Notes under the pieces: generated by a model | What the model saw: only the letters and a program-made list of their open reading frames with translations | Told to the model about the DNA's origin: nothing | Databases searched by the model: none | NCBI RefSeq assembly: GCF_013410405.1 | Contig: NZ_JACCFK010000001.1 | Location: forward strand, 2,728,001-2,792,000 | Origin: Amycolatopsis endophytica | Lineage (GTDB): Bacteria > Actinomycetota > Actinomycetes > Mycobacteriales > Pseudonocardiaceae | Direction: 5' to 3' | Length of the DNA: 64,000 nucleotides | Shown: positions 9,144 through 17,740 of the stretch, one piece after another | Numbering within the stretch: position 1 is the stretch's first letter | How the letters are laid out: each line of letters begins with the position of its first letter | Translations under genes and position numbers: made by a program

Positions 9144-9181
9144 GTAGACACTGTCCATCAAGATTAGTAGACGGTGTCTAC
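9144..9181. promoter_or_regulatory. Paired TetR-type operators upstream of SGNH hydrolase-tetR operon
   Basis: Two related sites are seen. GTAGACACTGTCC starts at 9144, and GTAGACGGTGTCTAC (9167-9181) is palindromic in its outer six bases. They also form the core of a larger inverted repeat from GTTCACC near 9136 to GGTGAAC near 9189. The position, between the hydrolase start at 9114 and the upstream gene end at 9218, fits repression of the operon by its own TetR protein. Binding is inferred. Confidence 0.6.
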
Positions 9182-9217
9182 CAGGTGAACAACAGGTTCG
9201 AAGGTGTTACCGCGCGT

Positions 9218-10792
9218 CTACCGCCAGTCGACCTGGGGTGACCGGTAGAAGTCGATTCCCTGCACCTCCCATCGCGGCGCCTGCTGCGCCAGCCGTTCGC
9301 GGTAAGCGGCCCAGTCGTGGGTGGACTTCGGCGACCAGCCGATCTCCGCGATACCGGGCAGGCGCGGGAAGGCCATGAACTCGATGTCGTCGCTGTCGGT
9401 CAGGGTCTCCGACCACAGTGGAGCCTCGACGCCGGCGACGGATGATTCGCCGACCCCCTGCACGGCCGTCGACGGGTCCCAGTCGTAGGAGTCGTCGACC
9501 TCGCTGTACCCGGCCCAGTGCAGGCCGAGCGGGCTGTTCTCGTCGTACTTCTGGTCGATGTAGGCCTTGTTCGCGGGAGACATCAGGATCTTGTTGCCCG
9601 CCGCGGCCGCGGCGGTCGTACCGGCGTCCACACCGTCGGTGTCCCAGAACTGCGGCACCGCGGACACCGGCAGGTTCGTCTGGGCGATCTCGTGCCAGCC
9701 CTGCGCGAGCTTGCCGTGCTTCGCCACGATCGGCAGCACCCGGTCCATGAACTTCCGGTAGTCCTCGGGCGTCGTCGAGTGGGCCTCGTCGCCGCCGATG
9801 TGCAGGTACTGCCCCGGGGTCAGGGCGGCCAGCTCGCCGATCACGTCGTCGAGGAACTCGTAGGTGATGTCCTTGTTCACGCAGAACGAGCTGAACCCGA
9901 CCTCGATACCGGTGTAGAGCGGCGGGGCGACCCCGTCGCAGTTCAGCTCCGGGTAGGAGGCGAGCGCGGCGTTGGTGTGCCCCGGCATGTCGATCTCCGG
10001 GATCACCGTCATGTGCCGGGAGGCGGCGTAGGCGACCAGGTCCGCGTACTGGTCCTGCGTGTAGTACCCGCCGGGACCGCCGCCGACCTCGGTGCTGCCG
10101 CCGTAGGTGGCCAGTCGCGGCCAGCTCTTGATCTCGATGCGCCAGCCCTGGTCGTCGGCCAGGTGCAGGTGCAGCCGGTTGATCTTGTACTGCGCGATCT
10201 GGTCGATGTACCGCTTGACCTCGTCGACCGAGAAGAAATGCCGTGCCACGTCGAGCATCGCGCCGCGGTAGCCGAAGCGCGGGTAGTCGGTGATCTCGCC
10301 ACCCGGCAGGGTCCACGGGCCACGCTGGACCTGTCGCGATTCGATCTTCGCGGGCAGCAGCTGGCGCAGCGTCTGCACTCCCGCGAACAGGCCGTCGCTG
10401 GTGTTCGCGCGCAGGGTCACGCCGTCGCGGGCGACCGACAGCTGGTAGCCCTGGTCGCCGACCTGCGCGGTCGGTCCGAGTTCGAGTGCGATCGAGGGTG
10501 CCTTGGTGCGGCTGACGACCGGCAGGCGGTACCCGGTCGACGGCCGCAGCACGCCCGCGAGGTAGTCGGCCACCTGCCGGGCGCCGCGGTCCGCCTCGAT
10601 CGCGGTGGCGGGGGTCAGCCGGAAGCCGGCCCTCGGATCGGCCTTCGCCGACGCCGGCGCCGGGATGACGTCGGCCAGCGCACGGGTGGCCGGGTGGTTG
10701 GCGGTGGCCTGCTGGCTCGCCACGGCGGGTTGGGTGAGGGCGGTCAGCACGAGCGCGGTTGCGCCGAGCAGTCCCGCCAGGGATCTGCGCAT
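9218..10792 (-). CDS. Secreted GH20 beta-N-acetylhexosaminidase
   Basis: A 524-residue secreted enzyme that removes terminal N-acetylglucosamine (or GalNAc) from chitin or peptidoglycan fragments. A Sec signal peptide is clear (MRRSLAGLLGATALVLTALT, cleavage after AVA). The GH20b lead domain spans about residues 35-160 and the GH20 barrel about 165-510. The catalytic Asp-Glu pair lies in HIGGDEAHST near residue 330. The ATG at 10792 follows GGAGA at a good distance. A DasR-like box lies 38 bases upstream of the start, suggesting induction by amino sugars. The gene stands alone, with no sugar transporter adjacent. Confidence 0.93.
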   Translation of the reverse strand: MRRSLAGLLGATALVLTALTQPAVASQQATANHPATRALADVIPAPASAKADPRAGFRLTPATAIEADRGARQVADYLAGVLRPSTGYRLPVVSRTKAPSIALELGPTAQVGDQGYQLSVARDGVTLRANTSDGLFAGVQTLRQLLPAKIESRQVQRGPWTLPGGEITDYPRFGYRGAMLDVARHFFSVDEVKRYIDQIAQYKINRLHLHLADDQGWRIEIKSWPRLATYGGSTEVGGGPGGYYTQDQYADLVAYAASRHMTVIPEIDMPGHTNAALASYPELNCDGVAPPLYTGIEVGFSSFCVNKDITYEFLDDVIGELAALTPGQYLHIGGDEAHSTTPEDYRKFMDRVLPIVAKHGKLAQGWHEIAQTNLPVSAVPQFWDTDGVDAGTTAAAAAGNKILMSPANKAYIDQKYDENSPLGLHWAGYSEVDDSYDWDPSTAVQGVGESSVAGVEAPLWSETLTDSDDIEFMAFPRLPGIAEIGWSPKSTHDWAAYRERLAQQAPRWEVQGIDFYRSPQVDWR

Positions 10793-10829
10793 GGGATCAC
10801 TCTCCGCGGGGTTGGGGAGCGGGTCCCTT

Positions 10830-10845
10830 AAAGGTGTAGACCACT
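10830..10845. promoter_or_regulatory. Candidate DasR operator (dre) upstream of GH20 gene
   Basis: The 16-mer AAAGGTGTAGACCACT matches the Streptomyces dre consensus ACTGGTCTAGACCACT at 13 of 16 positions, with an intact right half. It is 38 bases upstream of the hexosaminidase ATG. DasR, a GntR regulator responsive to glucosamine-6-phosphate, controls such genes in streptomycetes. That it does so here is inference. Confidence 0.5.
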
Positions 10846-11052
10846 GATTCGGCGCACGCAAGACTCAATGCGGCGATCCGTGCGAACCGCCTTGCTCCAG
10901 ACGGGTGATCGGACTCGTTCGACTCGATCGGGTGGCGATCTTGTGGCTGGAGCGCCGTTTTTGTCGGTGCGGCTCTCTAGTGTGGCGGCATGACCTTCAA
11001 AGCCATCGCAAAAGTCGCCGTCGGTCTCAAGTGGACGGTGAATCGGACTCTG

Positions 11053-12930
11053 TCACGAGTCCCGCAGGATCGTGCGCAGGCTGTCGAGCACCGAGGCGTC
11101 CTCGATCGTCGACGGGACGGGCTCGTCGCGGCCCTCCGCAAGGCCGCGCATCGTCTTGCGGAGGATCTTGCCAGAGCGCGTCTTCGGCAATGCGTCCACA
11201 ATAGACACATGTCGGAACGCGGCGACGGGGCCGATGTCCCGGCGCACCGCCGCCACCAGTTCCGCCCTGAGGTCGTCCTCGTCGACGTCCACTCCGGACT
11301 TGAGCACGACCAGCCCGTGCGGCAGCTGCCCCTTGAGCTCGTCACGCACCCCGATCACCGCGCACTCGGCGACGGCGGGATGCGCGGCGAGCACGGCTTC
11401 CATCGAACCGGTCGACAGGCGGTGCCCGGCCACGTTGATCACGTCGTCGGTGCGGCCCATGACGAACAGGTAGCCGTCCTCGTCGAGGTAGCCCGAATCG
11501 CCGGTGAGGTAATAGCCGTCGTACCGCGACAGGTACGCCTCGACGTAGCGCTCGTCGTCGCCCCACGGCGTCGGCAGCGTGCCAGGGGGCATCGGCAGCT
11601 TGAGGCAGATCGCGCCTTCCTGCCCGGCGGGCAGCGGGTTCCCGGCCTGGTCCAGGATCCGCACGTCGTACCCGGGAGCCGGTTTGGTCGCCGAGCCGGG
11701 CTTCACGGGCATCGGTTCCAGTCCACGCGGGTTCGCCGCGATCGGCCAGCCGGTCTCGGTCTGCCACCAGTGATCGATCACCGGGACGCCCAGCTTGTCC
11801 GCGGCCCAGTTCAGGGTCTCCGGATCGAGGCGTTCCCCAGCCATGAACAGCGTCCGGAAGGCCGACATGTCGTACTTCGCGAGTTCCCTGGCTTCCGGGT
11901 CGACGCGCTTGATCGCGCGCAGCGCGGTCGGTGCCGTGAAAAGGGCTTTGGCCTTGTGCTCGCTGAGGACGCGCCAGAACGCGCCCGCGTCCGGGGTGCC
12001 GACCGGTTTGCCTTCGTACATCACCGTCGTCGCGCCGATCAGCAGCGGTGCGTAGACGATGTAGGAGTGCCCGACGACCCAGCCGACGTCGGAGGCGGTC
12101 CACCAGATGTCGCCGGGCTGGATGTCGTACACCGCGCCCATCGACCACGCGAGCGCCACCGCGTGCCCGCCGGTGTCGCGCACGACGCCCTTCGGTTTTC
12201 CGGTCGTGCCGGAGGTGTAGAGGATGTAGAGCGGATCGGTGGCGGCCACCGGCACCGGGCCCACCGGAGTGGCGTCCGCGATCAGCTCCTGCCAGTCGGT
12301 GTCGCGCTCGCCCAGCGTCGCCGCCGCCGCTTCGCGCTGGAGCACGACAACCCGGTCCGGCTGGTGCTCCGTGACGGCGAGAGCCTCGTCGATGATCGGC
12401 TTGTACTCGACCACCCGGTTCGGCTCGATGCCGCAGGACGCGGCCACGATCACCTTCGGCTTCGCGTCCTCGATGCGTGCCGCCAGCTCCTTCGGCGCGA
12501 ACCCGCCGAACACCACGGAGTGCACGGCGCCGATCCGGGCGCAGGCGAGCATCGCCACCACCGCTTCGGGCACCATCGGCAGGTAGATGATCACCCGATC
12601 GCCCTTGCCGACCCCGAGCGAGCGCAGCGCTCCGGCAAAGCGGGCGACCTCGTCCCGCAGCGCGGAGTAGGTGTAGGCGCGCTTGACGCCGGTCACCGGC
12701 GAGTCCCACATCAGCGCGGGCTGCTCGCCGCGACCGCGCTCGACGTGCCGGTCGAGCGCGTTGTAGGAAGTGTTCAGCTCACCGTCCGGAAACCAGCGGA
12801 AGAGTGGGGCCCTCGACGAGTCCAGAGCCTGGGACGGTTCGCGAGTCCAGTCGATCGCCTTGGCCGCGTCCAGCCAGAACCCCTCCGGGTCGGTCAGGCT
12901 GCGCTGGTGTTCCTCCGCGTGACGGCCCAT
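11053..12930 (-). CDS. prpE: Propionyl-CoA synthetase (acetyl-CoA synthetase-like, ANL superfamily)
   Basis: A 625-residue acyl-CoA synthetase that adenylates a short-chain acid and transfers it to CoA. The N-terminal ACAS lead (residues 8-60) is followed by the AMP-binding loop YTSGTTGKPKG near residue 240. HWWQTETGWPI lies near 395, YYLTGDSGYLDEDGY near 480, and the C-terminal catalytic lysine in TRSGKILRK near 588. The run ASCGIEPNRVVEYKPIIDEA is characteristic of PrpE rather than Acs; acetate activity cannot be excluded. The ATG at 12930 has GAGGAGG eight bases upstream. It is monocistronic, with about 260 bases downstream and 640 upstream free of genes. Its neighbours do not belong to the methylcitrate cycle. 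Confidence 0.88.
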   Translation of the reverse strand: MGRHAEEHQRSLTDPEGFWLDAAKAIDWTREPSQALDSSRAPLFRWFPDGELNTSYNALDRHVERGRGEQPALMWDSPVTGVKRAYTYSALRDEVARFAGALRSLGVGKGDRVIIYLPMVPEAVVAMLACARIGAVHSVVFGGFAPKELAARIEDAKPKVIVAASCGIEPNRVVEYKPIIDEALAVTEHQPDRVVVLQREAAAATLGERDTDWQELIADATPVGPVPVAATDPLYILYTSGTTGKPKGVVRDTGGHAVALAWSMGAVYDIQPGDIWWTASDVGWVVGHSYIVYAPLLIGATTVMYEGKPVGTPDAGAFWRVLSEHKAKALFTAPTALRAIKRVDPEARELAKYDMSAFRTLFMAGERLDPETLNWAADKLGVPVIDHWWQTETGWPIAANPRGLEPMPVKPGSATKPAPGYDVRILDQAGNPLPAGQEGAICLKLPMPPGTLPTPWGDDERYVEAYLSRYDGYYLTGDSGYLDEDGYLFVMGRTDDVINVAGHRLSTGSMEAVLAAHPAVAECAVIGVRDELKGQLPHGLVVLKSGVDVDEDDLRAELVAAVRRDIGPVAAFRHVSIVDALPKTRSGKILRKTMRGLAEGRDEPVPSTIEDASVLDSLRTILRDS

Positions 12931-13569
12931 GGGGCAGACCTCCTCGTCGTCGAGTCCGTGCTGCCCCACATCATGGCTCACAAAGTGGCCGTCAGCGCAC
13001 AGTCCCGCCCGCCGATTCGCGCCCCGCCTCGTTCACCGGATCGTCCTTTCCTGCATCGGAGTTGAGGGTCGGAACCATCCCGAGCCGGCGGGCAACTCAG
13101 TGTTCTCCCGGCTCACCGGACCCCGGCATCAGTGGCCTCGCGGGCGACACTTCGTACACAAGCGAGCACGGAGGGTTATTGCGCTGTGCTGCGGGGGCCT
13201 GCCGGATCGTCGAGCCGGACGTGCCGGCGCCCGTCGGACCGCTGGTCCCATACGCTGCTGTCCGAGCTGGTGGGTGAGTGTGGATCGGGCAGGGCCGGCC
13301 CGCCGCGGTCGTGACCGGCAGCGGCCCCGTGGACGGGGCGTGGTCAGCGCGTCCTGCCGGCGGTGCGGGTCCCGGGCTTCCGGCGCGAGCGGCGGCGCGT
13401 CCAGGACGGGCGCCCGGCCGTGGTCTGGCGCCCCGGGGCGTCCGACGCGCGCACTCGCCCGGGTGGGTGCCTCGGACCCCGGCCGCAACCCGCCCGTCCC
13501 CTGTCGCGTCCAAGGTGCGAATAGGGTGGGAGGCCGGAAGAAGTACCCGATCACGAAGGGACCCGGGCA
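12931..13569. other. 639-base intergenic region between divergent prpE and kinase genes
   Basis: I see no gene here with credible codon use or homology. It must hold the divergent promoters. A TAGGGT at 13522-13527 is a plausible -10 element for the kinase, about 40 bases before its GTG. The middle (13300-13500) is extremely G+C rich with long spurious open frames on both strands. Confidence 0.5.
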
Positions 13570-15294
13570 GTGAACGCGTTCGCGGAACGGCTGCTGGCCC
13601 TGGCGCACGCCCTCTTCAACCCGGGTTTCTGCCCGGGGGACTGGGTCTGGGCCACGGTGGCGGCGGGCGCGCTGACCGGCTTGTTCCCGGTGGCCGGTGC
13701 GGTCCTGGTCGCGCTGATGCGGAAGTTCACCGGCAACAGGTACGAGACCGGCCAGGTCGCGGCCATCGCCGCCATCGCGTTCGTCTTCGTGCTGGGGCTG
13801 CCGTGGCTGGCGTTCAACGGCATCTCCGGGATCTACCGCGCCGCGGTCGAGGGCAGCTCCCCGCTGTCCGCGGCCGATCTGGCGACGTTGAACCGCGAGT
13901 ACTGCTCCTTCATCGGCACCCAGAGCGAGTACCTGGGCGGCGGCCAGAACATCTTCGAGACGATCTTCTACCCGTCCGGCAACGTGCTCGCCTACGGCTA
14001 CTACCTGGGTGCTCTGGTCGGGCTGCCGCTGCTTGCGCTGCTGTTCATGATCCTGCAGGCGCGCACGGCGATGCGCCGCGGCCCGAAGTGGCCGGGCCGT
14101 CTGCTGTGGGTCGCGTTCGTACTGTTCGTGGTGTTCTCGGTGGGCGTCTCGTCCAACACGGGCGTCTTCCTGTGGCTGGGGTACCTGCCCATCGCGATGC
14201 TCGGGATCATCCCGATCGCGCTGGTCGGGCCGCCCTCGTGGTCGGTCATCAACCGCCCGGAACGCCGGCCGGAGCCGCGGCGGGAGCCTTCGCCGCCGGT
14301 GCAGCAACAGCCGCCGCCCCCGCCCCCTCCGCAGCCGAAGCAGTACGCGCCGACGGCTCTGGCGCCGGCGGCCCAGGAGCTGGCGGCGGCGCCCGGCCCG
14401 GTTCCCGTGCCGCCCGGGTCGACGGCCAACGGCAGCGGCCGGTACCGACGGATCAAGCGCCTCGGTCACGGTGGGTTCGGCACGGTCTGGCAGGCCGTGG
14501 ACAACCAGCTGGGCCGCACCGTCGCGTTGAAGATCGCGCACGCGCCGGACCGGGACACCGAGGAACGCATGCGCCGCGAGGCCCGCGCTCTGGCGATGGT
14601 GGACCACCCGAACTGTGTGCGGGTCTACGACCTGGTCGAGGAGCCGGACGGGCTCGCCCTGGTCATGGAGTACCTGGAGGGCCAGTCGCTGGCTTCGGCG
14701 GTGGACACGATCGGCCCGCTCGACGACGTCGCCGCGGGCCGCCTGTGGGCCACGACCGCGGGTGCGCTGGCCGCGGCGCACGAGAAGGGTGTGCTGCACC
14801 GGGACGTCAAGCCGTCGAACGTGATCCTGGACCCGGAGGGTGTGCCGCACCTGATCGACTTCGGCATCGCACGCAGCCGCGGCGACTCCACGATGACCGC
14901 GACCGGGATGATGATCGGCACTCCCGATTTCGTCGCCCCGGAACAAGCGGCCGGCGCGGCGGCTTCCCCGGCCTCCGACGCCTGGCAGCTGGCCGCGACG
15001 GTGAGCTACGCGCTGTCCGGCTACCCGCCGCGTGGTACCCGTGAGACACCGATGGCCGCGTTGATGGCGGCGGCCCGCGCGGAGCCCGTGTCGAGGCTGC
15101 CGCAGCGTTCCGCGCACGCCCGCCTGCTGATTGCCTCGCTCGACAACGAACCCCGCCGCCGTCCGACGCTGCACACGGTGGTGCGCGAGGTGGAAGGCTT
15201 CCTGTCGCGCTCGGGCAAGTCAATGGACGGCCCGGTGACGCGAATCGTGCCCCGCCAGGGTGGCACCACCCGCGCAATGCCCCCACGCCGCTGA
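13570..15294 (+). CDS. Membrane-anchored serine/threonine protein kinase with C-terminal kinase domain
   Basis: A 574-residue protein. Residues 1-225 contain about five hydrophobic segments (near 25-45, 60-80, 140-160, 175-195 and 200-220). Residues 230-290 form a Pro/Gln-rich linker, and residues 290-540 a complete Hanks-type kinase domain. Visible motifs are the Gly loop LGHGGFGTVW (about 298), VALKIAHA, HRDVKPSNV (about 410), DFGIAR, and GTPDFVAPE. All catalytic residues are present. The order is reversed from the usual actinobacterial kinases, which carry the kinase at the N-terminus and a sensor outside. With no PASTA repeats, the input is probably membrane-embedded. The GTG at 13570 follows AAGGGA. 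No phosphatase or partner is adjacent. Confidence 0.88.
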   Translation: MNAFAERLLALAHALFNPGFCPGDWVWATVAAGALTGLFPVAGAVLVALMRKFTGNRYETGQVAAIAAIAFVFVLGLPWLAFNGISGIYRAAVEGSSPLSAADLATLNREYCSFIGTQSEYLGGGQNIFETIFYPSGNVLAYGYYLGALVGLPLLALLFMILQARTAMRRGPKWPGRLLWVAFVLFVVFSVGVSSNTGVFLWLGYLPIAMLGIIPIALVGPPSWSVINRPERRPEPRREPSPPVQQQPPPPPPPQPKQYAPTALAPAAQELAAAPGPVPVPPGSTANGSGRYRRIKRLGHGGFGTVWQAVDNQLGRTVALKIAHAPDRDTEERMRREARALAMVDHPNCVRVYDLVEEPDGLALVMEYLEGQSLASAVDTIGPLDDVAAGRLWATTAGALAAAHEKGVLHRDVKPSNVILDPEGVPHLIDFGIARSRGDSTMTATGMMIGTPDFVAPEQAAGAAASPASDAWQLAATVSYALSGYPPRGTRETPMAALMAAARAEPVSRLPQRSAHARLLIASLDNEPRRRPTLHTVVREVEGFLSRSGKSMDGPVTRIVPRQGGTTRAMPPRR

Positions 15295-15300
15295 CCGCGG

Positions 15301-15414
15301 GTTCCCCACCGTGGCATCGGTGGCGTCAAGCGCTACCAATGCCACGGTGGTGGCGTCGGGCGCTACGGATGCCGCGTTGGTGGCGTCGGACGTTACGAAT
15401 GTGGCATTGGGGAA
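15301..15414. repeat. Three-unit 30-bp tandem repeat with terminal inverted repeats
   Basis: Units at 15321-15350, 15351-15380 and 15381-15410 share the frame TGGCGTCxxxCGcTAC and a GCCAC/GTGGC-type end, at an exact 30-base period. The block is flanked by GTTCCCCA (15301-15308) and TGGGGAAC (15407-15414), which are inverted copies. The period, a multiple of three, keeps several frames open as decapeptide repeats. It lies between convergent genes, and its right end supplies the last codons and stop of the methyltransferase gene. Function is unknown; a mobile REP-like element or a bidirectional terminator are options. Confidence 0.8.
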
Positions 15415-16040
15415 CGCGCGGCGGTGCCCTTTCGGGCGAGGAGGATCGCCTGGGGGTGTTTCGTGCCGGCCAGGTCGACGCGTGCGGTGAGGTCGAAACC
15501 GGCGCGTTTGAGCAGTTTCGCGACGTGGTCGGGTGGAAGCAGGTAGGCGTCGTAGTTCACGGGCTGGCCGTAGGCTGCCTCGGGGTGCAACTGGGCATTC
15601 CCGGCGTGGAAGCCGATCAGCAGATGGCCGTCGGGAGCCAGTGTGCGGGCGAAACCGGCCAGCACCGCCGGCAGCACGGCGGGCGGCACGTGGAAAATCG
15701 ACCACCACGCGACGATCCCGCCCAGCTCGCCGTCGGGCAGGTCGAGCGCTGTCATGGAGCCCACGTCGAACCGCAGGTGCGGATAGGTGCGGCGGGCGAC
15801 CGCGACCATCTCGGGCGACAAGTCGACACCGAACACGTCGGTGCCCAGGCCGTCCAGATGCGCCGTCACGTGGCCGGGGCCGCAGCCGACGTCGGCCACC
15901 GGACCGGTGACCAGCTCGGCGAAGGCGCCCAGCATCCCGCGGCCCACCGCGTCCGCCGCGAACCTCGGCCGGACGAACGAGGCGTAGGACTCCGCGACCC
16001 GGTCGTAGGAATCCCGGGCGCGCTCCAGGAAGTCCGTCAT
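15393..16040 (-). CDS. Class I SAM-dependent methyltransferase
   Basis: A 215-residue methyltransferase of the Methyltransf_11/25 type. The SAM-binding motif I VADVGCGPGHVTAHL lies at about residues 47-61, with the acidic motif II FGVDLSPEM at about 70-78. LDLPDGELGGIVAWWSIFHV is at about 97-116 and a DGHLLIGFH strand follows. The start ATG at 16040 overlaps the PMT stop (ATGA), so it is co-translated with the mannosyltransferase. The last seven codons and the TAA lie inside the tandem repeat element, so the natural C-terminus was probably replaced. Its substrate is unknown. Confidence 0.85.
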   Translation of the reverse strand: MTDFLERARDSYDRVAESYASFVRPRFAADAVGRGMLGAFAELVTGPVADVGCGPGHVTAHLDGLGTDVFGVDLSPEMVAVARRTYPHLRFDVGSMTALDLPDGELGGIVAWWSIFHVPPAVLPAVLAGFARTLAPDGHLLIGFHAGNAQLHPEAAYGQPVNYDAYLLPPDHVAKLLKRAGFDLTARVDLAGTKHPQAILLARKGTAARSPMPHS

Positions 16041-17581
16041 CGCCAGGACGGCAGCCACAGCTCCGCCTGCCAGCGGGCGTTGCTGATCGGGTCGCCGTTC
16101 AGGATCGGCCACAGCCACGCGAAGTTCGCGACCACCAGGCCGACGTACAACGCCACCACCAGCAGCCCGGTTCCGCGCCGTTCGAAGCCGCGGCGGGCGC
16201 TGCCCAGGATCTGGCCAAGGCCGAGCGCCAGGCCGAGCGCGAGGAACGGCGCCATCGGCGTCGCGTAGAAGAAGTACATCTGCCGGTCGATGTTGGTGAA
16301 CCAGGGCAGGTATCCGGCGAAGTAGCCGACCAGCACCGCCGCGTACCGCCAGTCGAACCGGAACAGCCACCGCCACAGGCCCCACCCGAGCATCGGCAGC
16401 GACAGCCACCAGGTCGCTGGCGTTCCGATCAGCATCGTCGCCTGGATGCAGTCGCCGCTGCCGCACGTTCCGCCGCCGGACTCGTACGAGTAGAGCATCG
16501 GCCGCAGCCCCATCGGCCACGTCCACGGCTTCGACTCCCACGGGTGCGGGTCGTTCTTGGGCGTGACGAGGCTTTCGTGGAAGTGCAGCACGTTCAGCGA
16601 GTAGTCGCCCAGCGACCGCAGCGCCGCGGGCACCCAGCCCCAGAAACCGGGGTCGATGCCCTCCATCTCCACGTAGTGCCGGTCGGTGCCGGACTCGCTC
16701 GCGAACCACGCCCACCAGCTCGCCAGGTACAGCAGCGCGGGAATCGCGACGATCGCCCACAACGCGGGCAGCACGTCCCGGCGCAGCGCGCCGATCCACG
16801 GCCGCGGCACCCCGGCGGCCCGGCGCGCGGCGACGTCGAAACCGACGCACAACAGCCCGAAGAACGCCATGTAGTACAAGCCCGACCACTTCACCGCGAA
16901 CGTCAGGCCCAGGCACACCCCGGCGGCGAACCGCCACCACCGGAACCCCAGCCGCGGACCCCACGGCGACTCGTCGGCCCAGCCCTCGGCGACCGCCACC
17001 GCGAGCCGCTGCCGCACCTGGTCGCGATCGCACAGCAGGCACGCGAACGCGGCCAGCGCGAACAGGGCGATGAAGATGTCCAGCATGCCGATCCTGGCCT
17101 GCATGAACAGCACGCCGTCGCAGATCACCAGAATCCCGGCGATCCCGCCGAGCAGCGTCGACCGGGTCAGGCGCCGCGCGATGCGGATGGTCAGCAGCAC
17201 GATGATCGTGCCCGCCACCGCCGCGCTGAACCGCCAGCCCCAGCCGTTGAACCCGAACATCCACTCGCCGAGCGCGATGATCTGCTTCGCCAGCGGCGGG
17301 TGCACGATCACCTCGTAGCCGGCGTTGTCCTCGAACCCGCCGTTGCGCAGCATCTGCCACGCCTGCACCGCGTAGTACTTCTCGTCGAAGACCGGGGTGC
17401 CCTTGTCGGTGGGGACCCCGAGGTTCTGGAAGCGGGTGACCGCCGCGACCAGCGTGAGGACGATCGTGACCACCCAGCCGCGCAGCCGGTCGTCGGGCAT
17501 CGGCCGTCCGAGCAGCGTGGCGGCACGGTCGGTCGGCGGGCGGAGGTCCGCCCGGTCCGGTCGCGTCAGCAGTGCGGTCAC
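16037..17581 (-). CDS. pmt: Polyprenol-phosphomannose-dependent protein O-mannosyltransferase (PMT, GT39)
   Basis: A 514-residue integral membrane glycosyltransferase that moves mannose from polyprenyl-phospho-mannose to Ser/Thr of exported proteins during Sec translocation. About ten to eleven hydrophobic segments are seen. The first loop has the family Asp-Glu motif in PVFDEKYYAVQAWQ (about residues 63-76), then HPPLAKQ. The long central loop contains SKPWTWPMGLRPM. It corresponds in context to M. tuberculosis Rv1002c, which is also divergent from rsmI. The start is a GTG at 17581 with a poor ribosome-binding site. The 160 bases to rsmI hold the divergent promoters. Confidence 0.92.
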   Translation of the reverse strand: MTALLTRPDRADLRPPTDRAATLLGRPMPDDRLRGWVVTIVLTLVAAVTRFQNLGVPTDKGTPVFDEKYYAVQAWQMLRNGGFEDNAGYEVIVHPPLAKQIIALGEWMFGFNGWGWRFSAAVAGTIIVLLTIRIARRLTRSTLLGGIAGILVICDGVLFMQARIGMLDIFIALFALAAFACLLCDRDQVRQRLAVAVAEGWADESPWGPRLGFRWWRFAAGVCLGLTFAVKWSGLYYMAFFGLLCVGFDVAARRAAGVPRPWIGALRRDVLPALWAIVAIPALLYLASWWAWFASESGTDRHYVEMEGIDPGFWGWVPAALRSLGDYSLNVLHFHESLVTPKNDPHPWESKPWTWPMGLRPMLYSYESGGGTCGSGDCIQATMLIGTPATWWLSLPMLGWGLWRWLFRFDWRYAAVLVGYFAGYLPWFTNIDRQMYFFYATPMAPFLALGLALGLGQILGSARRGFERRGTGLLVVALYVGLVVANFAWLWPILNGDPISNARWQAELWLPSWR

Positions 17582-17727
17582 GAGGTGATACTAGGGGGCG
17601 TCCGCGGAGTCTCAATCGCGCTCTCCCGCGCCCAAGCGGCCCCCACCTGGATCACGAAGCCCATCGATCAGACCCCGCGGACGCCCCCTGGGACCCACGG
17701 GTGAACTCGGAGTTCCCGCGCGGCGAA

Positions 17728-17733
17728 TAGGGT
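17728..17733 (+). promoter_or_regulatory. -10 element for leaderless rsmI transcript
   Basis: TAGGGT ends seven bases before the ATG at 17741, the distance expected when transcription starts at or next to the start codon. Leaderless genes are common in actinobacteria. No clear -35 element is seen. Confidence 0.45.
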
Positions 17734-17740
17734 GAAGGCC

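Noticed and set aside
10990..13065. A 691-codon plus-strand frame beginning after a TAGTGT/ATG that looks like a leaderless start
   Set aside because: It runs antisense through the prpE gene, has no recognisable domain and reflects GC bias. The start pattern is probably chance.
13129..13513. Small genes in the 640-base gap upstream of the kinase
   Set aside because: Open frames exist on both strands but are Arg/Gly/Pro-rich, lack ribosome-binding sites and resemble no family.
15301..15414. Small repetitive-peptide gene in the 30-bp repeats
   Set aside because: Several frames are open only because the period is a multiple of three. There is no start with a ribosome-binding site.
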